Below are positions 17,652 to 26,137 of a DNA stretch of 62,848 bases, in pieces (within the stretch, counting starts at the first letter, position 1; each line of letters opens with the position of its first letter). A model generated the notes under the pieces. That model did no database searches. It was given only the letters and a program-made list of their open reading frames with translations, and was not told the DNA's origin. The position numbers and the translations under genes are program-made. Origin of the DNA: an uncultured Prevotellaceae bacterium (GTDB lineage Bacteria > Bacteroidota > Bacteroidia > Bacteroidales > Bacteroidaceae). The DNA lies in assembly GCA_900316445.1 (NCBI GenBank), contig ONCZ01000007.1, forward strand, positions 1 through 62,848, read 5' to 3'.

Positions 17652-18377
17652 ATGAAAAAGAAGAGTATTATCTGGTCTAAAATGACCTTCGTTGTTGCTT
17701 GTGTTATATTGTTGTGTGCGACTGCCTGCCGTCAGAAGTCATCGTCTGAAGGAGGCAAGCAACTCTCAGCTGAGGATTATGCCAAGAAGATGGCTGCAGC
17801 TGCGGCCGATAGTGCGGCATCAGAGGCAAAGGAATCGGTGGGAGACACGGCGTTGTTCACCTTTGCTATGGCGATGGAAATCGTACAGCCTGGATATAAG
17901 TGCGACGAGAAATTCTTTGCCAGTCTCTTCGGCGACCTCGATCTGCCAATGCAGTATTCAGAGCGGTATATCTCTGACGCCGACTGGGGTGGCGACAGTC
18001 CGGCCATCAGCTACTGTTTCGGCAATAATGTGAATTATGATAACTTTAAGTTCACGTCGACTGGAAAGCCTTACTATGGTGTACACTTCAATTTCTTCTT
18101 CGACGAGTCGCGTAAGACAGGCCGGGTAAGGCAATTCAGCATCATCACTTCCAGTGGTGCTTGGTATAATAAGTTTATGGCTGATATGAAGGCCGACGGT
18201 CTGAAATACGTGTCAAACGTCGATCCGCAAGTCTACGGCAAGAAGGGGAAAATGTATCATAAGAAGGGTGAGCCAAACGAGCATACCACCGAACAGCCCT
18301 TCTATTATGTCTATGATTTCTCTGTTGAGGGTGTGTATGATGTAGAGGTAGGCTACGATGATGGCATGGATATTTAG
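17652..18377 (+). CDS. Lipoprotein of unknown function
   Basis: 241 residues from ATG 17652. The signal sequence ends in a lipobox (LLCATAC, Cys about residue 26). An Ala/Ser-rich spacer follows, then a soluble domain with many aromatic residues (DSPAISYCFGNNVNYDNF, PFYYVYDFSVEGVYDVEVGYDDG). No family is recognised. It is the first gene right of the DnaA-box cluster, followed 19 bp later by a beta-barrel gene and probably co-transcribed with it. Confidence 0.7.
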   Translation: MKKKSIIWSKMTFVVACVILLCATACRQKSSSEGGKQLSAEDYAKKMAAAAADSAASEAKESVGDTALFTFAMAMEIVQPGYKCDEKFFASLFGDLDLPMQYSERYISDADWGGDSPAISYCFGNNVNYDNFKFTSTGKPYYGVHFNFFFDESRKTGRVRQFSIITSSGAWYNKFMADMKADGLKYVSNVDPQVYGKKGKMYHKKGEPNEHTTEQPFYYVYDFSVEGVYDVEVGYDDGMDI

Positions 18378-18396
18378 TTTATAATTTATAGGTATT

Positions 18397-19020
18397 ATGA
18401 GAAAAATAGTATTTATATTCGCCATGCTGATGGCGACATTGACTATCAAGGCCCAGTATGAAGAGGGTGACATTCTGATTCAGCCGAGAGTAGGTGTCAC
18501 TATTTCTAATGTCACTGACGGCGACAAGTCGAAACTCAACGTCACCTATGGTGTGGACTTTGAGAGATTCTTAACAGATCAGCTCAGTTTCACCGCTGGC
18601 GTGCTGTTTACTGATCAGGGATGTAAGTATGAAATATACTATGACACAGATGGAAGCCAATATGATAATACCGTAATGAATTTGTATTATGGAGCCATCC
18701 CCATCACCGCCAATTACTATATCCTACCAGGTCTGGCCCTGAAGGCTGGCATTCAGCCTGCTTTCCGCGTGAAGGCAAACATTCAGCATGGAAATGAAAA
18801 GTTGGACTTTGACAAGATGTTGTCATTGCTGTTTCCTGGAGAAGATGTTAAGATGAACACATTCGACCTGTCTTTTCCAGTAGGCCTCTCCTTTGAGTAT
18901 AACAGGGTGACGATCGATGCGCGTTATAACATAGGTGTGACAAAACTGCTCTCAGGCAGTACCGGCGCTATCCATAACAAAGTGTTCGCCATCACGCTTG
19001 GCTATAAATTCAGCTTGTAA
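18397..19020 (+). CDS. Outer-membrane beta-barrel (PorT-like fold) protein
   Basis: 207 residues. Signal peptide MRKIVFIFAMLMATLTIKAQ. Amphipathic strands are regularly spaced (ILIQPRVGVTISNV, PITANYYILPGLALKAGIQP, VTIDARYNIGVTKLL) and the C-terminus ends ITLGYKFSL, typical of outer-membrane insertion. Structurally it resembles the PorT/OMP_b-brl_2 family; the partner is unknown. Confidence 0.75.
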   Translation: MRKIVFIFAMLMATLTIKAQYEEGDILIQPRVGVTISNVTDGDKSKLNVTYGVDFERFLTDQLSFTAGVLFTDQGCKYEIYYDTDGSQYDNTVMNLYYGAIPITANYYILPGLALKAGIQPAFRVKANIQHGNEKLDFDKMLSLLFPGEDVKMNTFDLSFPVGLSFEYNRVTIDARYNIGVTKLLSGSTGAIHNKVFAITLGYKFSL

Positions 19021-19021
19021 T

Positions 19022-19549
19022 TTGAAGAAACTTCGTACGATAGAGATGCAGCGCCTCACGGTGGAGGAGTTCCGGGAGGCCGAGAAACTGCCGCTGGTGG
19101 TGGTGCTCGACGATGTGCGGTCGATGCACAACGTGGGCAGTGTCTTCCGCACGGGCGATGCCTTCCGCGTTGAGGCTGTCTATCTCTGCGGCATCACCTC
19201 TACGCCTCCCAGCACTGAGATCCACAAGACCGCCTTGGGTGCTGAGGACAGCGTCGCCTGGCACTATTACCCTACGGCTCTTGAGGCTCTTGAGTCCTTG
19301 AAGTCTGAGGGCTATGAAATCTTCTCCGTCGAACAGGCTCATGGTTCCACGATGCTCCAGACGTTCTCGCCCGCTCCTGATAAGAAATACGCTGTCGTTC
19401 TCGGCAACGAAGTCAAGGGTGTCCATCAGGAAGTCGTTGATGCTTCTGACGGCTGCCTGGAAATCCCCCAGTTCGGCACCAAGCACTCCCTCAACGTTTC
19501 CGTCGCTGCAGGCATCATCATCTGGCACTTTGCAAAAGCCCTATTATAA
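19022..19549 (+). CDS. TrmH/SpoU-family RNA 2'-O-methyltransferase
   Basis: 175 residues. VVLDDVRSMHNVGSVFRTGDAF (motif 1), YAVVLGNEVKGVHQEV (motif 2) and IPQFGTKHSLNVSVAAGIII (motif 3) form the SPOUT trefoil-knot SAM site. The substrate is probably tRNA or rRNA ribose. I choose TTG at 19022 because family members begin M-x-KL-x-T, here L-KKLRTIEMQRL. The open frame back to 18998 would overlap the upstream gene, and ATG 19046 would cut off the conserved start. Confidence 0.88.
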   Translation: MKKLRTIEMQRLTVEEFREAEKLPLVVVLDDVRSMHNVGSVFRTGDAFRVEAVYLCGITSTPPSTEIHKTALGAEDSVAWHYYPTALEALESLKSEGYEIFSVEQAHGSTMLQTFSPAPDKKYAVVLGNEVKGVHQEVVDASDGCLEIPQFGTKHSLNVSVAAGIIIWHFAKALL

Positions 19550-19585
19550 ATAAATAAGGTGGCACATCCTTGCCACCTTATTTAT
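19550..19585. terminator. Bidirectional terminator hairpin
   Basis: ATAAATAAGGTGGCA (19550-19564) is perfectly complementary to 19571-19585 across a 6-nt loop. It lies between two converging genes. Confidence 0.85.
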
Positions 19586-19590
19586 AATAA

Positions 19591-19746
19591 TTACTCGGGT
19601 TTGAAATCACTCTTGCCGACACCGCAGATGGGGCATACCCAATCGTCTGGGATGTTCTCAAACGCTGTTCCTGCGGGGATGCCGCCATCTGGATCACCTA
19701 CTGCGGGGTCGTAGACGTAACCGCAAATCTCACAAATGTACTTCAT
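19591..19746 (-). CDS. Rubredoxin
   Basis: 51 residues, read directly from the minus strand. [10 protein letters not shown] (Cys5, Cys8) and [12 protein letters not shown] (Cys38, Cys41) provide the four cysteines for one iron. [17 protein letters not shown] is the conserved middle. It is a small cytoplasmic electron carrier, in anaerobes often feeding oxygen or peroxide reductases. It lies 14 bp downstream of the GT9 gene, probably at the end of that operon. The superoxide dismutase at 47.5 kb is a distant functional relative. Confidence 0.97.
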   Translation of the reverse strand: MKYICEICGYVYDPAVGDPDGGIPAGTAFENIPDDWVCPICGVGKSDFKPE

Positions 19747-19760
19747 AAGCTTTTAAATGT

Positions 19761-20813
19761 TTAGTTATTAATGAGGGTTGTTATTCTCTCAACAATCCGC
19801 TCAGGCGGAATGTTCTGTAGACAAGCATAGTCGCCGCGACGGCAGGGCTTGTTGCCGTAGATGCTGCACGGGCGGCAGTCGAGGTTCAGCTGGATGATGT
19901 TGTCCTCCGACTGGTTGAAGCCAAGGAATCCTGCCATAGGATGTGTGGCGCCCCAGACGCTGACGACGGGTGTGCCAGTGAGCGAGGCCAGGTGCATATT
20001 GGCTGAGTCCATCGACAGCATCGCATCCAGATGGCTCATCAGGATCAGTTCCTGATACATCGACTCACAGTACTGAGACACAGACAGGCATTGGGGATAG
20101 CGTTCCGTCCACTGGTTGAAATATTCGTTCTCCTGATCGCCACGACCAAAGAGGAAGATGCGGGCCTTGGGGTATTTCTGGAGCAGCTGCTGGATGACTT
20201 GTTCCATCAGCCTCGGTGGATAGACCTTTCCCTCGTGGGCCGCAAAGGGGGCTATGCCGATCCACTGCTGGAAGTTCTTCTTAGGACCTATCTCCTTGGG
20301 CAGCATGTTCAGGTTACCACCCTCCTCTGGGAAGATGCTGTGGAACTGTTTGATATCGACAGGATAGCCCAAACGTGCGAAGACTTCTGAGTAATTCTTG
20401 AAAGAGGAGGGCAGGGGATGCATCACTTTCTTGTGTTCCTTTGTCAACTGCCGGCGCTGTTTGCGGTGCTTCTTGATGTGCTCCACACGATAGGGTCCCA
20501 CGTTGAACCGCATGCGGAGGTATTCAGAGCGCAGCACGTCGTGGAGGTCGGCAACCTTGGTGAACTGCTTGGCCACCAGCCGGCGATAGAGGGCGTTGAG
20601 GCCCCGCATGCCACGATACTCATGCTTGAGGTCGGCCTCCATGAAGTTCACGTTGGGAGCCAGGTCAGCGAACAGAGGTCTGGCGAAGGCGCGGCTGAGC
20701 ACGGTAATGCGGACATCGGGATACTGTGTCGCCAATGCCCACACCACGGGGACGGCCATTGCCACATCGCCCAGTGCGGAGAACCGTATGACCAATATAT
20801 GCTCCTTCCTCAT
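19761..20813 (-). CDS. Glycosyltransferase family 9 (heptosyltransferase-like)
   Basis: 350 residues. The N-terminal ILVIRFSALGDVAMAVPVV is the GT9 start. The second Rossmann half has GIAPFAAHEGKVYP, IFLFGRGDQEN and MLSMDSANMHLASLTGTPVVSVWG, the nucleotide-sugar site. The C-terminus has a Cys-rich region (CRPCSIYGNKPCRRGDYACL). It likely adds a sugar to the LPS core at the inner membrane. It follows the DUF4254 gene, a frequent neighbour of GT9 genes in Bacteroidetes. Confidence 0.92.
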   Translation of the reverse strand: MRKEHILVIRFSALGDVAMAVPVVWALATQYPDVRITVLSRAFARPLFADLAPNVNFMEADLKHEYRGMRGLNALYRRLVAKQFTKVADLHDVLRSEYLRMRFNVGPYRVEHIKKHRKQRRQLTKEHKKVMHPLPSSFKNYSEVFARLGYPVDIKQFHSIFPEEGGNLNMLPKEIGPKKNFQQWIGIAPFAAHEGKVYPPRLMEQVIQQLLQKYPKARIFLFGRGDQENEYFNQWTERYPQCLSVSQYCESMYQELILMSHLDAMLSMDSANMHLASLTGTPVVSVWGATHPMAGFLGFNQSEDNIIQLNLDCRPCSIYGNKPCRRGDYACLQNIPPERIVERITTLINN

Positions 20814-20818
20814 TGACT

Positions 20819-20846
20819 TTGAACTTTGAGCTTTGAACTTTGAGCT
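20819..20846 (-). repeat. 7-bp tract between DUF4254 and GT9 genes
   Basis: CTTTGAA and CTTTGAG alternate (read on the plus strand) and fill the entire gap between the two operon members. Confidence 0.7.
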
Positions 20847-21452
20847 TTATGATTTCTTATAAAGCACAGGATTGGTGGCAGGGTCGTTGTACATCTTCAT
20901 CTGACGATAGACCTTCATATACTTACGTCCTGCCTCGATATCCTCCAACAACTGGTCGATGGCCAGCGAGAGGTCTTTCTGTTGCTCCAACAGCACATTG
21001 AGCTTTGCCTGACACTTGGCGATGTGCTCCTGTGAGGCATCCTGACGCTCCACCTGTTCCTGCATGTGGTAGATCTTCAGGGCAAGGATGCTCAGGCGGT
21101 CTACGGCCCAGGCTGGGCTCTCTGTGTTCAGACGGGCCTCTGGCAACACCTTCACTTCGCTGTAGTGCTGACGGAACCAGGAATCGATCTCCTCCACCAG
21201 GTCTGTACGGTCCTGATTGCTCTTGTCGATACGGCGTTTCAGCAACAGGGCCTCGACGGGATCGATTTGCGGGTCGCGGATCAGATCCTCAAAATGCCAC
21301 TGAACGGTGTCGATCCAGCATTTCAGATAAAGACTGTATTCAATACTGTCTTTTGGATACGGATTGTGGATGGGCGTATCGACATTGTCCGTCACGTGGT
21401 AATCGGCTATCGCCCTGTTGAAAATCTGGTTGGCTTGTTCGGTAAATAGCAT
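20847..21452 (-). CDS. DUF4254 domain protein
   Basis: 201 residues from ATG 21452 (MLFTEQANQIFN). Almost wholly helical and charged, with coiled-coil-like stretches (HMQEQVERQDASQEHIAKCQ, LNVLLEQQKDLSLAIDQLLE). It matches my memory of DUF4254 proteins encoded next to GT9 heptosyltransferases; no activity is known. An in-frame ATG at 21476 is excluded because the TAGCTTTG promoter element (21474-21481) overlaps it. Confidence 0.8.
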   Translation of the reverse strand: MLFTEQANQIFNRAIADYHVTDNVDTPIHNPYPKDSIEYSLYLKCWIDTVQWHFEDLIRDPQIDPVEALLLKRRIDKSNQDRTDLVEEIDSWFRQHYSEVKVLPEARLNTESPAWAVDRLSILALKIYHMQEQVERQDASQEHIAKCQAKLNVLLEQQKDLSLAIDQLLEDIEAGRKYMKVYRQMKMYNDPATNPVLYKKS

Positions 21453-21473
21453 GCTCTTTTTGTTTTTATTCCG

Positions 21474-21504
21474 CAAAGCTACGGAATCTTTTTCAAATAA
21501 CCAA
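21474..21504 (-). promoter_or_regulatory. Promoter of the DUF4254-GT9-rubredoxin operon
   Basis: On the minus strand: TTG at 21502-21504, 20-bp spacer and TAGCTTTG at 21474-21481. Confidence 0.65.
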
Positions 21505-21731
21505 CGAATTGTTCAGTTTTTCGTATATTTTTTCTTTTTATAAGAATAATGAGGTCAAAAAGGGCCGATTTTTTGCACAAATACCCCCATAGTGTGCAAT
21601 ATGGGTGCAGTTTTTCTTCAAAAAATTTGCGTAAGTGAAAGAAAATGTGTTACTTTGCACCCGATTTCGGCAAAAAGCCGTAAAATTTTCAAGATAGCAA
21701 AGTCATTATTAACGTTTTAAAGATTAAAATT

Positions 21732-21968
21732 ATGTCAGAAATTGAAAGCAAAGTAAAGGCAATTATTGTAGACAAACTGGGTGTTGACGAAGCAGAAGTG
21801 AAGGCAGAGGCCAGCTTCACCAATGATCTGGGTGCAGATTCACTGGATACCGTTGAGTTGATCATGGAGTTTGAGAAGGAGTTTGGTATCTCTATTCCCG
21901 ACGATAAGGCAGAGAAGATCGGTACCGTTGGTGACGCTATCGCTTACATCGAGGAGAACGCAAAATAA
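21732..21968 (+). CDS. acpP: Acyl carrier protein
   Basis: 78 residues, acidic. [11 protein letters not shown] places the phosphopantetheine Ser at residue 37. It carries growing acyl chains in type II fatty-acid synthesis. It is followed by fabF after a hairpin with a T-run, so part of the transcripts probably end after acpP, giving more ACP than FabF. Confidence 0.98.
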   Translation: MSEIESKVKAIIVDKLGVDEAEVKAEASFTNDLGADSLDTVELIMEFEKEFGISIPDDKAEKIGTVGDAIAYIEENAK

Positions 21969-21983
21969 ATTTATGGATATTGT

Positions 21984-22021
21984 ATGGTTTGCTCCCACTC
22001 AGGGGCAAACCATATTTTTTT
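21984..22021 (+). terminator. Terminator or attenuator between acpP and fabF
   Basis: ATGGTTTGCTCCC (21984-21996) pairs with GGGGCAAACCAT (22002-22013), followed by T-rich 22015-22021. fabF starts 8 bp later with no new promoter seen, so read-through is needed. Confidence 0.75.
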
Positions 22022-22028
22022 TGAGTTT

Positions 22029-23291
22029 ATGGAATTAAAAAGAGTAGTCGTTACAGGTTTAGGTGCTGTGACTCCTGTCGGCAATACGCCCGAGGAGATG
22101 TGGAACAACCTGATCAACGGTGTGAGTGGAGCTGCTCCCATCACCTTGTTTGATGCAAGCCTGTTTAAGACGAAGTTTGCCTGTGAGGTGAAGAACCTCA
22201 ACATCAACGATTTTCTGGATCGCAAGGAAGCCCGTAAGATGGACCGCTATACGCAGTTCGCCATGATTGCTGCCATGCAGGCCGTGAAAGACTGCGGCTG
22301 GGATTTGGAGCAGGAGGACAAGAACCGCATCGGCGTAGTCTTCGGCGTCGGTATCGGGGGTATTAAGACCTTTGAGGAAGAAGTGTCGTACTATGCACTG
22401 AACAAGGAGAATGGCCCAAAGTACAACCCCTTCTTCATTCCCAAGATGATTGCCGACATCGCCGCCGGACAGATTTCCATCATGTATGGTTTCCACGGAC
22501 CCAACTATATCACCGCTTCCGCCTGTGCTTCTTCAAGCAACGCGCTGGCAGACGCCTTCAACCTGATTCGTTTGGGCAAGGCCAATGCTATTGTAGCTGG
22601 TGGTGCTGAGGCTGCCATCTGTGCTACAGGTGTAGGTGGTTTCAACGCCATGCACGCCCTATCTACCCGTAATGATGAGCCGGAGAAGGCCAGCCGTCCG
22701 TTTAGCGCCAGTCGCGACGGATTCATTATGGCTGAGGGTGCCGGCTGTCTCATTCTGGAGGAGCTGGAGCACGCCAAGGCCCGTGGTGCAAAGATCTATG
22801 CCGAGATGGTTGGTGCCGGCATGAGTGCCGACGCCCATCACATCACAGCCTCACATCCTGAGGGACTGGGTGCCAAGCTCGTCATGCAGAACGCCCTTGA
22901 GGATGCCGGTATGAAGCCTGAGGATATCGATTATATTAATGTACATGGCACATCGACGCACGTGGGTGACATCTCTGAGGCCAAAGCCATCAAGGAGGTC
23001 TTCGGCGATGCTGCCTATAAGCTGAACATCTCGTCGACAAAGTCGATGACTGGTCACATGCTGGGTGCCGCCGGAGCTGTGGAGGCTATGGCTACTGTGC
23101 TCGCCGTGCAGAACGATATCGTTCCTCCGACAATCAACCACGACGAGGAGGACAAGGATCCTGAGATCGATTACGATCTGAACTTCACCTTCAACAAGGC
23201 ACAGAAGCGCGTGGTGCGTGCCGGACTGAGCAATACGTTCGGTTTCGGTGGTCATAACGCCTGTGTCGTATTCAAGAAATATGAAGCTTAA
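22029..23291 (+). CDS. fabF: 3-oxoacyl-ACP synthase II (KAS II)
   Basis: 420 residues from ATG 22029 (MELKRVVVTGLG). The catalytic triad is Cys166 (TASACASSSN), His306 (NVHGTST) and His343 (GHMLGAAG). It elongates acyl-ACP with malonyl-ACP. The open frame extends back to 21984 through the terminator hairpin, which argues against that start. It overlaps rnc by 11 bp. Confidence 0.97.
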   Translation: MELKRVVVTGLGAVTPVGNTPEEMWNNLINGVSGAAPITLFDASLFKTKFACEVKNLNINDFLDRKEARKMDRYTQFAMIAAMQAVKDCGWDLEQEDKNRIGVVFGVGIGGIKTFEEEVSYYALNKENGPKYNPFFIPKMIADIAAGQISIMYGFHGPNYITASACASSSNALADAFNLIRLGKANAIVAGGAEAAICATGVGGFNAMHALSTRNDEPEKASRPFSASRDGFIMAEGAGCLILEELEHAKARGAKIYAEMVGAGMSADAHHITASHPEGLGAKLVMQNALEDAGMKPEDIDYINVHGTSTHVGDISEAKAIKEVFGDAAYKLNISSTKSMTGHMLGAAGAVEAMATVLAVQNDIVPPTINHDEEDKDPEIDYDLNFTFNKAQKRVVRAGLSNTFGFGGHNACVVFKKYEA

Positions 23292-24339
23292 CGATATTAT
23301 CGATAGGATCAAGCTCCCTTTCCGCAAGGAGAAGGAGCTTTTTTCTTCTCTTTACGGCATATTGGGATTCTATCCCCGCAACATCGAGTATTACAAGCAG
23401 GCGCTGATGCACAAGAGCATCAAGAAGCGCAATGACAAGGGTAAGCCGCTGAACAACGAGCGGCTGGAGTTCCTGGGTGATGCCATACTCGATGCTGCGG
23501 TGGGATATATCGTCTATCGTCACTATGAGGGTAAGCGTGAGGGATTCCTGACCAACACCCGTTCAAAGCTGGTGAGCCGTGATACGTTGGGCAAGCTGGC
23601 GGTAGAGATGGGACTTGGAAATCTGTTGCTGTCTGCCAGTCACAGCACCTCGCACAACAGCTATGTCGAAGGCAATGCCTTTGAGGCCCTCGTGGGAGCC
23701 ATCTATCTGGATCGTGGCTATGAGGCCTGTCTGGCGTTCTTTGAGAAGCAAGTGCTTGGCAAGTATATCGACATCGATAAGGTGGCCTTCAAGGAGGTGA
23801 ACTTCAAGTCGAAGCTTCTGGAGTGGTCGCAGAAGAACCGTGTGCGGCTGGAGTTCAAGATGCTCAAGCAGAAGACCGACGAGAACGGCAGTCCTATCTT
23901 CAGCTTCCAGGTGATGCTTGAAGGTGTAGAAGGCGAGAAGGGTTCCGGCTATTCCAAGAAGGAGGCTCAACAGCAGGCATCAAAGGATACTTTGCAACGC
24001 CTGAAGCGTGAGCCGCAGTTCATCGATGCCATCTTCGCCGCCAAGACCGAACGCACCAAGATGGAGGAGATGCCCGCTATGGCTGTCCCAGATACCGAGC
24101 AGGAGGAGAACTTTATCATTGAGCAGGATGATTCGAGGAAGGAGGAACGAGAAAGGAGGAACGAGAATACTCCTGCCTCAGACAAATCTCGCACCTCCGC
24201 ACCCCCGCACCCCCGCACCCCCGAAAACCAGGACGACGACTTCGACCTCTCTGATCTCTCCGTCAAGCCTAAAGAAAAGACCCGCGAGGACATCATCGCC
24301 GAGGCCGAAGCTGCCGCCTTTGCTGAAGCCGAAGGCTAA
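23281..24339 (+). CDS. rnc: Ribonuclease III with a repeat-containing C-terminal extension
   Basis: 352 residues from ATG 23281. The catalytic signature NERLEFLGDAILD (from residue 59) and EGNAFEALVGAIYLDRGY are intact, then a dsRNA-binding domain (residues about 180-245, GSGYSKKEAQQQASK). About 100 extra residues follow: a Glu/Arg-rich stretch, a 7-bp-repeat-encoded NENTPASDK...APPHPRTPEN segment, and an acidic tail with AEAEAAAFAEAEG. It cleaves double-stranded RNA in rRNA maturation. The extension is unlikely to be catalytic. It starts inside the last codons of fabF, a conserved acpP-fabF-rnc order. Confidence 0.96.
   Translation: MKLNDIIDRIKLPFRKEKELFSSLYGILGFYPRNIEYYKQALMHKSIKKRNDKGKPLNNERLEFLGDAILDAAVGYIVYRHYEGKREGFLTNTRSKLVSRDTLGKLAVEMGLGNLLLSASHSTSHNSYVEGNAFEALVGAIYLDRGYEACLAFFEKQVLGKYIDIDKVAFKEVNFKSKLLEWSQKNRVRLEFKMLKQKTDENGSPIFSFQVMLEGVEGEKGSGYSKKEAQQQASKDTLQRLKREPQFIDAIFAAKTERTKMEEMPAMAVPDTEQEENFIIEQDDSRKEERERRNENTPASDKSRTSAPPHPRTPENQDDDFDLSDLSVKPKEKTREDIIAEAEAAAFAEAEG
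24130..24235 (+). repeat. In-frame repeat tract inside rnc
   Basis: Purine units (GGAGGAACGAGAA, twice) lead into GAGAATACTCCTGCCTC, then a 7-bp pyrimidine run (CACCTCCG, CACCCCCG units). The GAGAATAC core followed by a heptamer run recurs in the cobalamin genes. Confidence 0.65.
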
Positions 24340-24346
24340 GAGTTCT

Positions 24347-24498
24347 AGAAACCTCGGAGGAAACTGCCAGAAACCTCGGCATAAACCGATGTTCAAGACC
24401 GTTTAAACCGTTCGTCGACTTTAGTCAACGCATTCGTTGACTGGAGTCGACGAACCATTTGACTGGAGTCAACGAACGCGTTGACACTGTGTCAACGA
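24347..24498. repeat. Intergenic 22-bp array after rnc (GTTGAC/GTCAAC units)
   Basis: AGAAACCTCGG at 24347 and 24369 is spaced 22 bp. Four consecutive 22-bp units then start at 24411, 24433, 24455 and 24477. Each is a near palindrome of the form CGTTGACTnnAGTCAACG. The last has CGTTGACAC/GTGTCAACG arms (24479-24497). The first two units together form a 46-bp palindrome (24410-24455). Confidence 0.85.
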
Positions 24499-24572
24499 CC
24501 AAGAATTGAGCAATCAAACGTCATTCCCTAAGGTCTGCAACATCTTGAAAATGATAATAAATCGTAATTTAT

Positions 24573-24603
24573 TTTGCGTTTCGCTCGATTTGCACTACCT
24601 TTG
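24573..24603 (+). promoter_or_regulatory. Promoter of the GH3-family operon
   Basis: TTTG (24573-24576), 19-bp spacer and TACCTTTG (24596-24603): an exact consensus arrangement. Confidence 0.85.
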
Positions 24604-24634
24604 CAGCCAATAATGTCATTATTGCGCAAAGAAG

Positions 24635-26137
24635 ATGAGTCTGACTCAAATAGTAAGAAAGGTATTTGTATCCCGCCAGCGGGAGCTGGAGAAGCACCAG
24701 AACGGAGGCGAGGCGCTGCAACGGGCCGTGCTCTCACATCTGGTGCAGGCGGCCAAGAATACGGAATACGGTCGTAAGCATGCCTTTGAAATCACCAAGG
24801 GCTATGACGATTTCATCAGCCATGTGCCTGTGAACACTTATGAGGAGCTGAAGGGCGATATCGACCGAATGCGACAGGGTGAGGCCGATGTGCTGTGGCC
24901 TGGTCGTGTGAAATGGTATGCGAAGTCTTCAGGCACCACGAATGATAAGTCAAAGTTCATCCCCGTCAGTCAGGAGGGATTGCATAAGATCCACTATGCC
25001 GGAGGCCGCGACTCTGTGGCCATCTATCTGAGGAACAATCCGCAGTCGAGGATGTTCGACGGCAAGGGCCTGATCCTTGGCGGCAGCCACGCACCTAATT
25101 ATAATCTGAAAGACTCGCTGGTGGGCGACCTGAGCGCCATCCTCATCGAGAACATCAGTCCGCTGGTGAACCTCGTCCGTGTGCCGAAGAAGCAGACGGC
25201 CCTGCTCTCCGACTTTGAAGTGAAGCGGGAGCGTATTGCCCGTGAGGCGATGAACAAGAACGTGACGAACATCTCCGGCGTGCCCTCATGGATGCTCTCC
25301 GTGCTGACCTGTATGATGGAGATGACGGGAAAGAAGCATCTGGAAGAGGTGTGGCCGAATATCGAGGTGTTCTTTCACGGCGGTGTGGCCTTCACGCCCT
25401 ACCGCAAGCAATACGAACAACTGATTACCTCGCCAAGGATGCACTATATGGAGACCTATAACGCCAGCGAGGGATTCTTCGGCATTCAGGACGATCCGAC
25501 GGACAAGTCGATGCTGCTGATGCTCGACTATGGGGTGTTCTATGAGTTCATTCCGATGGACGGAGGCGACCCTGTGCCCCTCTGGGGTGTAGAAAAGGGT
25601 AAGAACTATGCGATGGTCATCTCAACCTCGTGCGGACTCTGGCGCTATGAGATAGGCGACACGGTACAGTTCACCTCGACGAATCCTTATAAGTTTATCA
25701 TCTCTGGCCGTACCAAGCACTTCATCAATGCCTTTGGTGAGGAGCTGATTGTGGACAATGCCGAGAAGGGATTGGCATATGCTTGTGATCAGACAGGAGC
25801 CGAAGTGTTGGAATACACGGCCGCCCCAGTGTTTATGGATGCCAATGCGAAGTGCCGCCATCAGTGGCTCATCGAGTTCTCCAAGCCTCCGCAGGATCTG
25901 AAACAGTTTGCAATGCTCCTTGACAAACATCTGCAGGAGATCAACAGCGACTATGAAGCCAAGCGCTATAAGGACATCACGCTCCAGCCGCTTGAGATCA
26001 TCGTGGCGCGCCAGAACCTCTTCAACGACTGGCTGAAGCTGCGCGGCAAGTTAGGCGGTCAGCACAAGGTGCCTCGCCTCAGCAATTCACGCGACACCAT
26101 CGAACAACTGCTCAAGATAAATGAGGTGAGAGGATAG
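24635..26137 (+). CDS. GH3 auxin-responsive-promoter family protein (adenylating ligase fold)
   Basis: 500 residues. WYAKSSGTTNDKSKFIPVS is the ATP phosphate loop of the GH3/ANL superfamily. YNASEGFFGIQDDPTDKSMLLMLDYGVFYEFIP is the adenine region, and YRYEIGDTV-like GLWRYEIGDTVQF precedes the hinge. Plant GH3 enzymes join amino acids to acyl acids through an adenylate. The bacterial substrate is unknown. It is followed by the Ig-like lipoprotein and DUF3108 genes, an arrangement I associate with Bacteroidetes and which suggests a shared envelope role. Confidence 0.9.
   Translation: MSLTQIVRKVFVSRQRELEKHQNGGEALQRAVLSHLVQAAKNTEYGRKHAFEITKGYDDFISHVPVNTYEELKGDIDRMRQGEADVLWPGRVKWYAKSSGTTNDKSKFIPVSQEGLHKIHYAGGRDSVAIYLRNNPQSRMFDGKGLILGGSHAPNYNLKDSLVGDLSAILIENISPLVNLVRVPKKQTALLSDFEVKRERIAREAMNKNVTNISGVPSWMLSVLTCMMEMTGKKHLEEVWPNIEVFFHGGVAFTPYRKQYEQLITSPRMHYMETYNASEGFFGIQDDPTDKSMLLMLDYGVFYEFIPMDGGDPVPLWGVEKGKNYAMVISTSCGLWRYEIGDTVQFTSTNPYKFIISGRTKHFINAFGEELIVDNAEKGLAYACDQTGAEVLEYTAAPVFMDANAKCRHQWLIEFSKPPQDLKQFAMLLDKHLQEINSDYEAKRYKDITLQPLEIIVARQNLFNDWLKLRGKLGGQHKVPRLSNSRDTIEQLLKINEVRG

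Noticed and set aside
21984-22028. Upstream start of fabF at 21984
   Set aside because: The segment forms a terminator hairpin and encodes nothing conserved; ATG 22029 begins the family sequence.
24410-24498. CRISPR array
   Set aside because: Units are adjacent palindromes with no 30-40 bp unique spacers and no cas genes nearby.
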